64,000 bases of DNA from Caprella mutica (lineage: Eukaryota; Arthropoda; Malacostraca; Amphipoda; Caprellidae), in the NCBI GenBank assembly GCA_947561585.1, contig CANNZV010001112.1, positions 226,874 through 290,873 on the forward strand, read 5' to 3'. The notes below the pieces were generated by a model. The model was given only the letters and a program-made list of their open reading frames with translations, searched no databases and had not been told where the DNA came from. Made by a program: the position numbers and the translations under genes. Positions 1-10,473 of this stretch are shown here, one piece after another. How positions within the stretch are numbered: the stretch's first letter is position 1; each line of letters begins with the position of its first letter.

Positions 1-384
1 CTGAGAAACTGGATCTTTTGTTGTTTTGTAGAGAGTGTAAATGGAGTGGCGTTGATAAACAACTCCTGGCGGCTGAAATCTCTGCAACTTGCCGCGATAC
101 TCGCATCAATTTTTACGCACTAAGTTTCCTCGAGTTTTTGTTGTTTCTTGATGGAGTTGATGTGTTATTGCTATAGTTAGTTACTTGAGTGTTTCTTATT
201 TCGATAATTACGTACTTTCTTTCATCATTATGGTTGAAGGTTAGAGGCGTTAATATACACAAACCCTGTATTGATTATTAGCAAGAGAAGTAGGTAGGCT
301 GAATCCTATTAATTAATTAGAAGAAATGTCTTGTTTGTATTGATATTAAAAGATTTTTGTATTAACTAATATTTGATATCATAT
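1..384. other. 5' flank, no gene seen
   Basis: AT-rich sequence upstream of the plexin. No open frame, RNA gene or repeat array was recognised. It may contain a non-coding first exon, an intron, or promoter DNA; no clear TATA box or initiator stands out. Confidence 0.5.
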
Positions 385-545
385 TAATATGATTAGAACG
401 ATATAATAATCATTTTATTTTAATTGGTATCCATGATACCTTCAGGTATCTTTGTTACCAATTAAAATAAAAATAATGATTATTATATCGATTTTTCCAA
501 TCGGACCAAAGATGTGAAAACGACCGATAATTTGTAACTTAACCT
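385..545. mobile_element. F1 palindromic MITE, left end degraded
   Basis: The core palindrome (ggtatccatgatacc and its partner) and the right arm (ccgataatttgtaacttaacct) match the F1 family; the outermost left arm is lost. It lies just upstream of the plexin leader. Confidence 0.75.
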
Positions 546-584
546 GCGATATCTCATTTTAAAACGTTTTTTTTATCTTTTCAG

Positions 585-670
585 AGTGGTGCAATGAAGA
601 TAGGACTGTTTTTGATCCTGTTCAGATGGAGCTTTAGTTCTCATTCTATCTTGGAAAAATAGCCGAGAAA
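585..670 (+). other. Probable 5' leader of the plexin mRNA
   Basis: A T-rich tract ending ttttatcttttcag at 584 looks like a splice acceptor, so the 86 bases before the start codon at 671 may be the 3' part of a spliced leader whose upstream exon lies in 1-300 or off the window. I infer this from the acceptor only; no donor upstream is convincing. If the acceptor is not used, the leader simply extends further left through a palindromic MITE. Confidence 0.45.
594..662 (+). promoter_or_regulatory. Upstream ORF of 22 codons, 8 bases before the plexin start
   Basis: ATG at 594 (G at -3) opens a 22-codon frame beginning MKIGLFLILFRW and ending with TAG at 660-662, eight bases before the ATG at 671. 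It is in a different frame from the plexin. Upstream ORFs this close can lower translation of the main frame through poor reinitiation. The peptide happens to look like a hydrophobic signal-peptide start. Its use is untested. Confidence 0.4.
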
Positions 671-2158
671 ATGGAATGTTCTTCTGCACCTTCCACCCCT
701 ATCAACTACCTAGCTATGAACTTCAATCGGCGAAAAACGAAGAGACACAGAAAAGCAAAGTCTAGAGAGGAATCCCAACCGCATTCCTTAGATTTAGATG
801 AAGACTTGATAAGTCGCCTTACCCCACACATTTTAGATACTAGAACTTCTTCCGAGTCACATGAGATAGGAACAACAAATTACCCGTGCAGTTCTCGGAT
901 GAAACGAAGATTACCCTCTTCCACGCCTCTTTTTAAATCTAACAAATTTTCTCACACACTATTAGCCTTAATTCTAGTCGTTTTGTTAAGTTGGAGTGGT
1001 GTCCATAGTCACAAATCAAGTCACCATCTTCCGCATAGAGGCAACAGAGCCTCTGAAACCAATGGTGGTAGCTCTGAAGAAAATCTGAGTAGTATAGAGG
1101 CCGTTTTCAGCACTGGCAATGCTAGTATAGGTCTACAACATCAAGTCTATAACCTCGGCACAGATGTCCTGTATGTCGGTGGTACCAATAGGCTTTACGA
1201 ACTCAATTCAGAAAGCTTGGAAGTGAGTACTGTTGTTGAGACGGGGCCTAGGTTCGATTCTGCCAGGTGCCATGCCTCTGGTTGTGGATCGGATAATACC
1301 ATCAGACAGAGTCTTTCGAACAACATCAATAAAGTTCTGGTACTGGATTCAGGAGCTAACACTCTGATCATGTGTGGCTCTGTGTCTCAAGGAGCTTGCC
1401 ATAAGTTCAGGACTGCTAATATTTCTCTGACTCCAGAGTACATACCCAGAGCTGTTGCAGCCAATGATCCCGATTCATCCACGTATGCTTTCGTCGGACC
1501 AGAAAGGTACAACTCCTGGGGTGGCTCCGAAGCCCTGTATGTTGGCACGACATTTACACGAGTGGGGGACTATCGTAATGATGTCCCAGCCGTGTCCACG
1601 AGGAATCTCTACGATCTTGATTTTGCAGAGTACACCTTTTCGAAACAAAGTCTTTTGAGGATAGATGTGAAGTACAGAGACCATTTCTTAGTTCGTTACG
1701 TGTACGGGTTCAACGCTTCCGACTACGCGTACTTCGTAACCGTCCAGAAGAAATCACATCTACCCGGACAAGACGAGACTGGATACATCTCCCGCTTGGC
1801 CAGATCTTGCATCACGGATGCCAACTACGAATCTTACACCGAAATCACTCTTTCTTGCCAGGGTAGACATGGCTCTTACAACTTGGTGCAAGACGCTAAA
1901 CTCGTATCGGCTGGAGCTGAGCTCGCCGCTTCCATGGGAATTTTCGCGGGTGATCCAATTCTCGTCGCGACGTTTGCGCCATCACGTGATCACACGGCTG
2001 AGGCGGTAGATGGCGCAGCTGTGTGCGTCTATTCCATGAAGTATATAGAGGCCAAATTCAACGAGAACATCCACATGTGTTTCAATGGCTCCATGCACTA
2101 CAGAAACATGGAGTACGTGTCCGGATTGATTCAGGATGGCAAGTGCCCGGATGCTGGG
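671..2158 (+). CDS. PLXN: Plexin, coding exon 1: N-terminal extension, signal/anchor segment and most of the sema domain
   Basis: Plexins are cell-surface receptors for semaphorins; the sema beta-propeller is the ligand-binding head. The exon encodes residues 1-496. Residues 1-90 are polar and basic. Residues 97-106 form a leucine-rich hydrophobic core suited to a signal peptide or anchor. The sema domain begins near residue 143. Plexin signatures seen: LYVGGTNRLYEL (167-178), MCGSVSQGACHK (234-245), TYAFVGP (271-277), LYVGTTFT (289-296), VRYVYGFNASDYAYFVTVQ (341-359), SRLARSCITDANYESYTEI (374-392), YNLVQDAKL (403-411) and AAVCVYSM (449-456). The YVYGF...YFVTVQ stretch separates plexins from semaphorins. 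Sequons lie at N138, N150, N250, N348 and N472. The start at 671 has A at -3 and G at +4; an in-frame ATG at 899 (M77) would give a more ordinary secretory start. The exon ends at GGG|GTGAGT after a complete codon (phase 0). Paralogue and species not assignable. Confidence 0.93.
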
Positions 2159-2465
2159 GTGAGTTTTGAATAGAAATAAATTATAATCAAAATAGACAGA
2201 ATAAGTATATAGATATAACGGTCTTGTCTTTATGTTTGGTAACTAAATATAATAATTTATTTTGTCGCAATATATATTAAATGACTGTTTAGGCTTTAGG
2301 GAGTTGCTTTTATGCATTGTCTCCAAATGCAGGTAGGAAGTTTGTTCATTCTATTTAATTTCTTTTGATGTCAGCGATATGGTCTTTTGTTTTGGTTCAC
2401 TACTTGACGTTAATTTATCGCCTATGAAAAGAATGAATAGTTTATTGTTTGGAATTACGCCTTTC

Positions 2466-2631
2466 AACTCTCCTTCACTCACACTCTTCACTCACTAATC
2501 CCTTCACTGAGTCCTCTCTCTACCCCTTCACTCACCTCTCTCTACCCCTTCACTCACCTCTCTCTACCCCTTCACTCACCTCTTTCTACCCCTTCACTCA
2601 CCTCTTTCTACCCCTTCACTCATTTCTCAGC
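2466..2631. repeat. Minisatellite, 22-bp unit, pyrimidine-rich
   Basis: Unit ctcacctctctctacccctt plus ca; about five good units with degenerate flanks. Confidence 0.85.
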
Positions 2632-3114
2632 AGACTACTAATCCGAATTAATAACTCAGTGATAAGTTAGTACCCCCTGACCAATATTTCACGCTGTGTT
2701 CTCTTTTATTAGCGCCTGACATCTAACTGGCGTGTGGCGGCTGCACTTGCACCTTAAAGTGCCTCAATAATTTGCACAGTGCACTAATGCCCAGTGGTTA
2801 AACAGCACATCAAAAGAATGCACCCACAATAATTCACTTAAAGCTTCGAACAGTGTAAGATAGTGCACAGATTCTCTATGATTCTCCAGACGTTTAATTT
2901 ACTAATATTAATGATGTTGTCTGTGGCTTTCGAGGTGGAACTGAAATAAGAGAGCATTGCTATGGAAAGGAGGGGTATTGAAATAGTGAACTGACAGCTT
3001 GCTGAGCATAGCAATGCATTATTCTAATTATTGTATATATTGCTTGCTGCAGCTAAAGGTATTCTCTTACTTGCTTCTTCTCTTTATTGTCTATTCTATC
3101 CTTTCTTGTTACTA

Positions 3115-3318
3115 GGGTGAATTACGAATTATCGGTCAGTTTCACATCTTCAGTCATATAAGAAAAAACAATATTTTAATTGTTTTTTTTTATTGGTATC
3201 CATGATACCTGCAGGTACCGTGGATACCTATAAAAAAATATAACAATTATAATATTGTTTTTTCTTTTTTCTTATATGACCGAAGATGGGAAACTGACCG
3301 ATAATTCGTAATTCACCC
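3115..3318. mobile_element. F1 palindromic MITE, complete, TA target duplication
   Basis: A 204-bp near-perfect palindrome. It begins GGGTGAATTACGAATTATCG, ends with its inverse, and is flanked by TA at 3113-3114 and 3319-3320. TA duplications and short inverted termini are typical of non-autonomous Tc1/mariner-type elements. No coding capacity. Confidence 0.85.
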
Positions 3319-4023
3319 TACTCTTCTTTCTTCTCTTTCTCCTCTTTATCTCCTTTCTTGCCATTCCCTCTTTCTCTTCCCATTCTCCCTTTCCTCTCTC
3401 GTTTCATAACTACCGTAGCGTGTTGAGTGTGCGTATTTCATATCATTTCAGCTCACCGTGTCTGTCATTACACTCAGTATGACTAGTAATGAGATGTGCA
3501 ACTTAATAACTCAATGCAAGTCACTTCATGTACACTATAGCATTAAGCACACTATTCTATCTACTGTCCTAACTGCTATAGTACTGTCACTACTCCTACT
3601 GGCTCAACTTTGCAGAATAGTTATGGCAAATTGTAATCATTTAACTTATTCAGAGTCCTAACTTTTCCTCATTTTTGGAATTGTTATTGATAATTATATT
3701 CAACTGCTATTATAATGAAGAGCTTTAATCTAGTGACTAATTTAATTGAAATAAAGTGCTATTATGCAATGTATAACTTTATTTGAATAAAGTGCTTGTA
3801 ATTATCAATTGAATAAAGAGCTTGCAGTAAATAGCTTTGGGGTATTTTCTAATGTTGTAATGCTATATCATTTTGTATTCATGGTATATAGAGTGATGTG
3901 TTTTTTGTTAGCTATGCAGACAGGCTAGAGATATTGTGGTGCGTTAGGCCTATTTTAGACCTATTGTAACCGGACACTGGTATTTTTATCTCAAGATCTG
4001 CCTGCTAGAAACATACGAGAAAG

Positions 4024-4455
4024 TGGAGGAGAGTGAGGGAGGTGGAGGAGAGTGAGGGAGGTGGAGGAGAGTGAGGGAGGTGGAGGAGAGTGAGGGAGGT
4101 GGAGGAGAGTGAGGGAGGTGGAGGAGAGTGAGGGAGGTGGAGGAGAGTGAGGGAGGTGGAGGAGAGTGAGGGAGGTGGAGGAGAGTGAGGGAGGTGGAGG
4201 AGAGTGAGGGAGGTGGAGGAGAGTGAGGGAGGTGGAGGAGAGTGAGGGAGGTGGAGGAGAGTGAGGGAGGTGGAGAAGAGTGAGGGAGGTGGAGAAGAGT
4301 GAGGGAGGTGGAGGAGAGTGAGGGAGGTGGAGGAGAGTGAGGGAGGTGGAGGAGAGTGAGGGAGGTGGAGGAGAGTGAGGGAGGTGGAGGAGAGTGAGGG
4401 AGGTGGAGGAGAGTGAGGGAGGTGGAGGAGAGTGAGGGAGGTGGAGGAGAGTGAG
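4024..4455. repeat. Minisatellite, 19-bp G/A-rich unit, about 23 copies
   Basis: Unit ggaggagagtgagggaggt, nearly invariant; two neighbouring units near 4270-4310 carry agaagag instead of aggagag. The open frame on the - strand here is a product of the repeat. Confidence 0.95.
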
Positions 4456-6595
4456 AAAAGATAATTTTTTTCCTTTTCCTATAGAATGTTTCATTGTTTT
4501 TTTTTTGTTAATTTCTCTTAAATTCTAATTTAGTTTCCATTATGTTTCGCAGACTAACAGTTACTATTTGTTACCATCTTCTGTTCCATATCTTTTCTTC
4601 TGTTTACTGTTGGTGATGAAACAGTCCCTGTGCTGTTGATAACAGAGATAGTGATGTCTGTTATTTGACTTGAGATTACTGTTATGACTGCTGTCATGTT
4701 CAGCAGTGTCATGTTCCCTCTTGTTCTTTGAGTGTCATGTTCCCTCATGTTCATAGTGTCTTTTTCGATTTCTACCAATTACAGTGACCTAATTATAATT
4801 CCTATTCACAAACTCCCTATCAATTACAGTTTTATGAATATCTATTGTTTAATAGTTCAGTTTTACTATTTCTCCAGTATTTAATAGTACAGTTTTATTA
4901 TCTATTTTTTCCATTCAAAACGCAATCATTAAAATCACTCGTACAGAATTGAAATCTTCCCCCTTTTTTATAATGATGTGGCCTATGTTTTGTGTGGGTG
5001 GCATTGCTTACATTCTTCTAGAAGCGTTTGATTGATAAAAATGACTGGGTGATAGGCACTATTGATAGTGTCGTATAGTGATAGGTGCTATAGTGACTTA
5101 TTGACATATAGTGATAGGTACTATTGATAGTGACTCCTAGAGATAGTCACTTATTGACATAGAGTGATAGTGAGTATTGATAGTGATCGGTAGGTCATTT
5201 GATTGATATCTGGTATGTAAGCTCGTCAGTGTTATATAAAGATATTATTATGTATATATTCCGCTCCAATGGCCAATATTGTGCGGAGTAGTTTGTTCTA
5301 TCCGCTAGTTTGTTGTACTGCACACTTCATGATTGTTTAATGACCTGGCAAGGGGGTTCAGGGGGCGGCAGGCCTCCGATACACATATATTAGTTGCTAG
5401 TTAGTATTCTATTTCATAATAAATAATATGAAGGTATTAACACACGCTCGGCACTAGAGGGTTAAAAGTGTTTAAAAATACGTAGCGCATTCTTGAGATT
5501 GTGCAAATCGGCAAATTGCGCGCAACATCTAAACCCTATAATAACATCTTTTGACACTTTTTCTTCTCAATGTTCTATATTATAAATCCTGTAGTATTTA
5601 CAAATACTGTCCTCAGGAATTCTCCTTTTCGAGTGTTCACACTAACAGGTTTTTATTTGCCTTCGAAATGCAGTAAGTGTCTATGCCATGTGGCGTGCAT
5701 GCCTCTGAGACACGCATTTTATGCCTTGTTACATGGGATCACATGGCAAATAGATGCTACACCAGTAACTTTACCATGGCGAAGTATCTAAATATTGGTA
5801 TTTTATTGCATTGATCATAAGTATCTTTCATAATACAGTCAAGAGTTACTGTTATTTATTAGGTTTAGGAAAACCTTGCATGAAAGTACCTAAATTGGTA
5901 ATTTATTCCATGGATAATAAGTATCTTTTAATAATTTTTTATCTTGTTAGAATTGATGTTATTTATTTTTTTTTTGAAAAAAGAACATTGAAGTATTAAA
6001 AACATGATTATTTAAATCTCTATTATATTGAAATAATTTCTTTTCTTTCGACGATGCATTAGTACAAAACATGATTAAAAAAGATTCATAATATATATCT
6101 TCATTATTTAAGACATTTTTACCCAATTAATTTTTCATTACTCTATTCCAAAAAATGTTAATTTAATTACTATCCAGAGGATTATAATGATCTACTTTAT
6201 GGCCTGTGTTAATTGCTGGTGTGTTTCTGATAAAGGCCCCCACAGCTTTTTGAAAAGCTTTTCCATTTCATATGTACCTGCCTGTCTAACGAGTCTTTCC
6301 ACCTGATCGCAATTAAGAACTCGTATGACGAGAACTGATTTAGAACCTGTTGTGAAATGCCTTGTAATGCTCCCATTGAATGGTGTACTAAATATCTAGG
6401 GAATTTTAATTACTCACTTTTTATAGATACTCAAAAAAAATATTTTGGCATTTTTGAGATTAGCACTCAAACTACGAGATAGTGTATATTGCTTCGTTTG
6501 CTATCACCTCTTCATTTTCCTCTTCCTCTTCCATCCGTGACTGCAGACACTGTTGTTTGTGTCCCTTTTCGTCAAATTCATTAGTGACTGCATTC

Positions 6596-6715
6596 ACTCA
6601 GTAACTTTTCTGCAACCACGAGCATCTTCAGGTAACTAACTCATGGGGCCATTTTGCTTAGCTATGACCCCGAGTGGTTAAAGCAGACGTTGCACCCCTA
6701 CTAAAGCAAAATAAT
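6596..6715 (+). repeat. R1 interspersed repeat, diverged copy
   Basis: Shares actcagtaacttttctgcaa, ccacgagcatctt and gcacccctactaa with R1. Confidence 0.5.
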
Positions 6716-6870
6716 TCTAATTTAGCTCTGTGTTGCTACACGTACATACGCACTGACGCTCCAAGTCAAGCATTAGTGCGTTTTTATTGTTTTAGATGTA
6801 AGGGAAGGTGAAATGAGTGATTTCCGGCAACAGTAATGGCACTGCAGTCAGGGGAACACTGCCAGCATAT

Positions 6871-7056
6871 GCATTATGCTGTCAGCAATGCATTATGCTG
6901 TCAGCAATGCATTATGCTGTCAGCAATGCATTATGCTGTCAGCAATGCATTATGCTGTCAGCAATGCATTATGCTGTCAGCAATGCATTATGCTGTCAGC
7001 AATGCATCATGCTGTCAGCAATGCATTATGCTGTCAGCAATGCATTATGCTGTCAA
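6871..7056. repeat. Minisatellite, 19-bp unit, about 10 copies
   Basis: Unit gcattatgctgtcagcaat, one copy with gcatcatg. One further copy stands alone after the next array at about 7186-7202. Confidence 0.95.
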
Positions 7057-7084
7057 TGTAATAATTGTGCTGGTAGTGCAATGC

Positions 7085-7190
7085 ATATACATTACACTGC
7101 CAGCATATACATTACACTGCCAGCATATACATTACACTGCCAGCATATACATTACACTGCCAGCATATACATTACACTGCCAGCAATGCA
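7085..7190. repeat. Minisatellite, 20-bp unit, 5 copies
   Basis: Unit atatacattacactgccagc. It resembles the preceding 19-bp unit in its cat...ctg.cagc skeleton and is separated from it by a 28-bp linker that recurs (as taataattgtgctgg) after the array. Confidence 0.9.
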
Positions 7191-7381
7191 TTATGCTGTC
7201 AGTGTAATAATTGTGCTGGCAGCATATTGGATATGTACTGTAAATTTGATATATATGTACTGTCAGTGTACTGTATAATACTCCAGTTGTATTACCTCCA
7301 AGGCAGTACATTCCTTCTACAGTACTCAGTTTCAATTTGGTGACAATTGACTAGTTTATTAACTTAATATATTTGCTGTGA

Positions 7382-8516
7382 CATTTCAAGTCACTGCAGT
7401 GCACTTCAAGTCACTGCAGTGCACTTCAAGTCACTGCAGTGCACTTCAAGTCACTGCAGTGCACTTCAAGTCACTGCAGTGCACTTCAAGTCACTGCAGT
7501 GCACTTCAAGTCACTGCAGTGCACTTCAAGTCACTGCAATGCATTTCAAGTCACTGCAGTGCATTTCAAGTCACTGCAGTGCATTTCAAGTCACTGCAGT
7601 GCATTTCAAGTCACTGCAGTGCATTTCAAGTCACTGCAGTGCATTTCAAGTCACTGCAGTGCATTTCAAGTCACTGCAGTGCATTTCAAGTCACTGCAGT
7701 GCATTTCAAGTCACTGCAGTGCATTTCAAGTCACTGCAATGCACTTCAAGTCACTGCAATGCACTTCAAGTCACTGCAGTGCACTTCAAGTCACTGCAGT
7801 GCACTTCAAGTCACTGCAGTGCACTTCAAGTCACTGCAGTGCACTTCAAGTCACTGCAGTGCACTTCAAGTCACTGCAGTGCATTTCAAGTCACTGCAGT
7901 GCATTTCAAGTCACTGCAGTGCATTTCAAGTCACTGCAGTGCATTTCAAGTCACTGCAGTGCATTTCAAGTCACTGCAGTGCATTTCAAGTCACTGCAGT
8001 GCATTTCAAGTCACTGCAGTGCATTTCAAGTCACTGCAGTGCATTTCAAGTCACTGCAGTGCATTTCAAGTCACTGCAGTGCATTTCAAGTCACTGCAAT
8101 GCACTTCAAGTCACTGCAATGCACTTCAAGTCACTGCAGTGCACTTCAAGTCACTGCAGTGCACTTCAAGTCACTGCAGTGCACTTCAAGTCACTGCAGT
8201 GCACTTCAAGTCACTGCAGTGCATTTCAAGTCACTGCAGTGCATTTCAAGTCACTGCAGTGCATTTCAAGTCACTGCAGTGCATTTCAAGTCACTGCAGT
8301 GCATTTCAAGTCACTGCAGTGCATTTCAAGTCACTGCAGTGCATTTCAAGTCACTGCAGTGCATTTCAAGTCACTGCAATGCACTTCAAGTCACTGCAAT
8401 GCACTTCAAGTCACTGCAGTGCATTTCAAGTCACTGCAATGCACTTCAAGTCACTGCAGTGCACTTCAAGTCACTGCAGTGCACTTCAAGTCACTGCAAT
8501 GCACTTCAAGTCACTG
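7382..8516. repeat. Minisatellite, 20-bp unit, about 57 copies with higher-order structure
   Basis: Unit catttcaagtcactgcagtg. Two variable positions (cac/cat and cagtg/caatg) fall in blocks rather than at random. A doublet of caatg units recurs at 7738/7758, 8098/8118 and 8378/8398. All three + frames are open here only because of the repeat. Confidence 0.95.
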
Positions 8517-9080
8517 ATTACAGTTATCACTTCTTTTTAATTACCTCTCCATTTCCCTCATCACCACTTTGCTTTCTTCAGTTCAATTATAACAAATGAT
8601 AACCATTGTAATATTTTATTGGTGTGAATTTGGTGTCATTTCGCTGGTTTATTGAGACATTCAAGAAGAAACTGTCTCTAATAACTCTGTTAAATGCTCT
8701 CTGTTTCAATGTAGTGGCACATTATTCTAATAACCGTCTAATCTGTACTCTTTTTACCTAAGTGTCAACAGTTGTTATTTTTATTGGATTTCTTTTAACG
8801 GATTTTATATATTTTTTTGTTCATTGTTCTATTTAATCATTTCTGGATAGTGACTCTTCAAAGTTTTTAATTAAATTATTCAATTTAGTCTTTATTAATT
8901 TTTTTAATAGTCGTAAAAAGTTATGTACATTGATATTTTATTATTTTTTCAGAATAAGTTTACTTGTATTTGATCATTTATAGATGATTTTTCAAATATT
9001 TTTACATTATTTAATGTAGTCTTTCATTTTTTTAACCGTAAGAATTATGTGTATTAATATTTATTTCTCATTTTTTTCAG

Positions 9081-9257
9081 AGCACTGGAAATATTTACAA
9101 TTTCTGCGAAGTTGCCCTGAAAATATCAGGCACTTCGCCCGCGCGGGCAAACGCCGCTCTCGAGTACGATGAGCGGTCAATGTCAGCCATCCAGTCTACG
9201 ACCACTGGGGCCCACACGGTGCTCTTTCTGGGCACTAGGGATGGCTACTTGATCAAG
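9081..9257 (+). CDS. PLXN: Plexin, coding exon 2: late sema domain blade
   Basis: The exon continues the plexin frame as residues 497-555 (59 codons, phase 0 at both ends). It follows a strong acceptor, a T-rich tract ending tttttttcag, and is followed by the donor AAG|GTGAGTAC. The translation starts STGNIYNFCEVALK and ends HTVLFLGTRDGYLIK. The FC dipeptide and the HTVxFLGTxDGxLxK motif are hallmarks of the last third of plexin sema domains. GC content is visibly higher than in the flanking introns, as expected of coding DNA. No stop codon interrupts the frame and the join to exon 1 and exon 3 is seamless in the family alignment I know, so no exon seems to be missing between them. Confidence 0.92.
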
Positions 9258-9332
9258 GTGAGTACCACAATTACAATATTAATTAGTTAACCATTTTATA
9301 ATTTTGTTCAATGGAAAGACACCTCGACTGTT

Positions 9333-9598
9333 TTTTAAATGTTCAATAGTGACTATTTACTCATTTTCTGAATGTTCAATAGTGACTATTTACTCATTTT
9401 CTGAATGTTCAATAGTGACTATTTACTCATTTTTTAAATGTTCAATAGTGACTATTTACTCATTTTCTGAATGTTCAATAGTGACTATTTACTCATTTTC
9501 TGAATGTTCAATAGTGACTATTTACTCATTTTCTGAATGTTCAATAGTGACTATTTACTCATTTTCTGAATGTTCAATAGTGACTATTTACTCATTTC
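9333..9598. repeat. Minisatellite, 33-bp unit, 8 copies, 75 bp after exon 2
   Basis: Each unit contains gaatgttcaatagtgactat followed by ttactcattttct; copies 1 and 4 have tttaaatg in place of tctgaatg. Confidence 0.9.
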
Positions 9599-10473
9599 CA
9601 CAATTTCACTAATACTAAATAGTCACCTGTAATTTAATTGCCTTTACCATGCAGTGTTTTTTTTTTATTTCTGTAGGCTTATCCCTAATTACCTCAACCT
9701 ACATTCATGGTTTAGTAATCGAGAGATTCATTCTATTGTAATAGAGATTAAAAAAGCGCGCCTATTAATTCACTAACTGACGTGAGTTAACTAATTTCTA
9801 TGTCTATTAGGTGCAGTCATGTATTCTTGGTGAAACTAACATGCTATCAACAGTATCGGTGTTTTACAATTAATTTATAGACTATAGAGAGAATGGAAGT
9901 GGGTTTATTTTTTAATGCACTATAAAAGAAAAATGACACTGCGATGATGTACTATTAGAGAAAATTTAACATATCACTGTCTTCTAATTTCATTTTTTTG
10001 TTACAAATTTAAATTTAATAATATGTACAGGCATTAAAATTTATAAAGTTTTTTTGTTGTAAATGTGAATTAGTTTTCCTTGACTGGACATATTCTAATT
10101 ACTAGCCCGTTTAGTCTTGTTCCCAATAAAAAGTGAAATTTCCATTTAATATTCTCCATACAATTTATGAAGACTGCTGTACATCCAACTTTAAAAAATA
10201 GTTGATGTGAAAATGTCGGCTGCTGACCATTCATGAAATACAACAAACACATTTTTTGTGTAAAACATCTATTATTGTACCTCTGGTCTGTGAAGTTGAA
10301 TTAATTAATTGATATAATAAATGCACAGTATGTTGATTCACTAAAGACAGTTCCTTGACCTGAATTGACTAACTTGTGGAGTCATTCCAACTCTCATTTT
10401 TGTTATTTCTCTACACAATAATTATTTTCATCACTAGAATGGGCTGGAAATATGTAAACAATGAGGTAGGGAA

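Larger units (their letters stand above)
2159..9080 (+). other. Plexin intron 1 (6.9 kb)
   Basis: Bounded by GTGAGT at 2159 and tttcag at 9080, phase 0. It holds an F1 MITE (3115-3318), five minisatellite arrays (2466-2631, 4024-4455, 6871-7056, 7085-7190, 7382-8516) and R1 repeat fragments (2359-2400, 6596-6715). In 2632-3112, 3320-4018, 4456-6595 and 8518-9080 I see only AT-rich non-coding DNA, apart from a weak 20-bp-scale repetition of a gatagg/tattgatagtg motif at 5040-5195. Confidence 0.85.

Noticed and set aside
7378..8599. Three long overlapping + frames (about 380 codons each)
   Set aside because: They are all translations of the same 20-bp repeat; a period not divisible by three yields a 20-residue pattern in every frame, with no protein feature.
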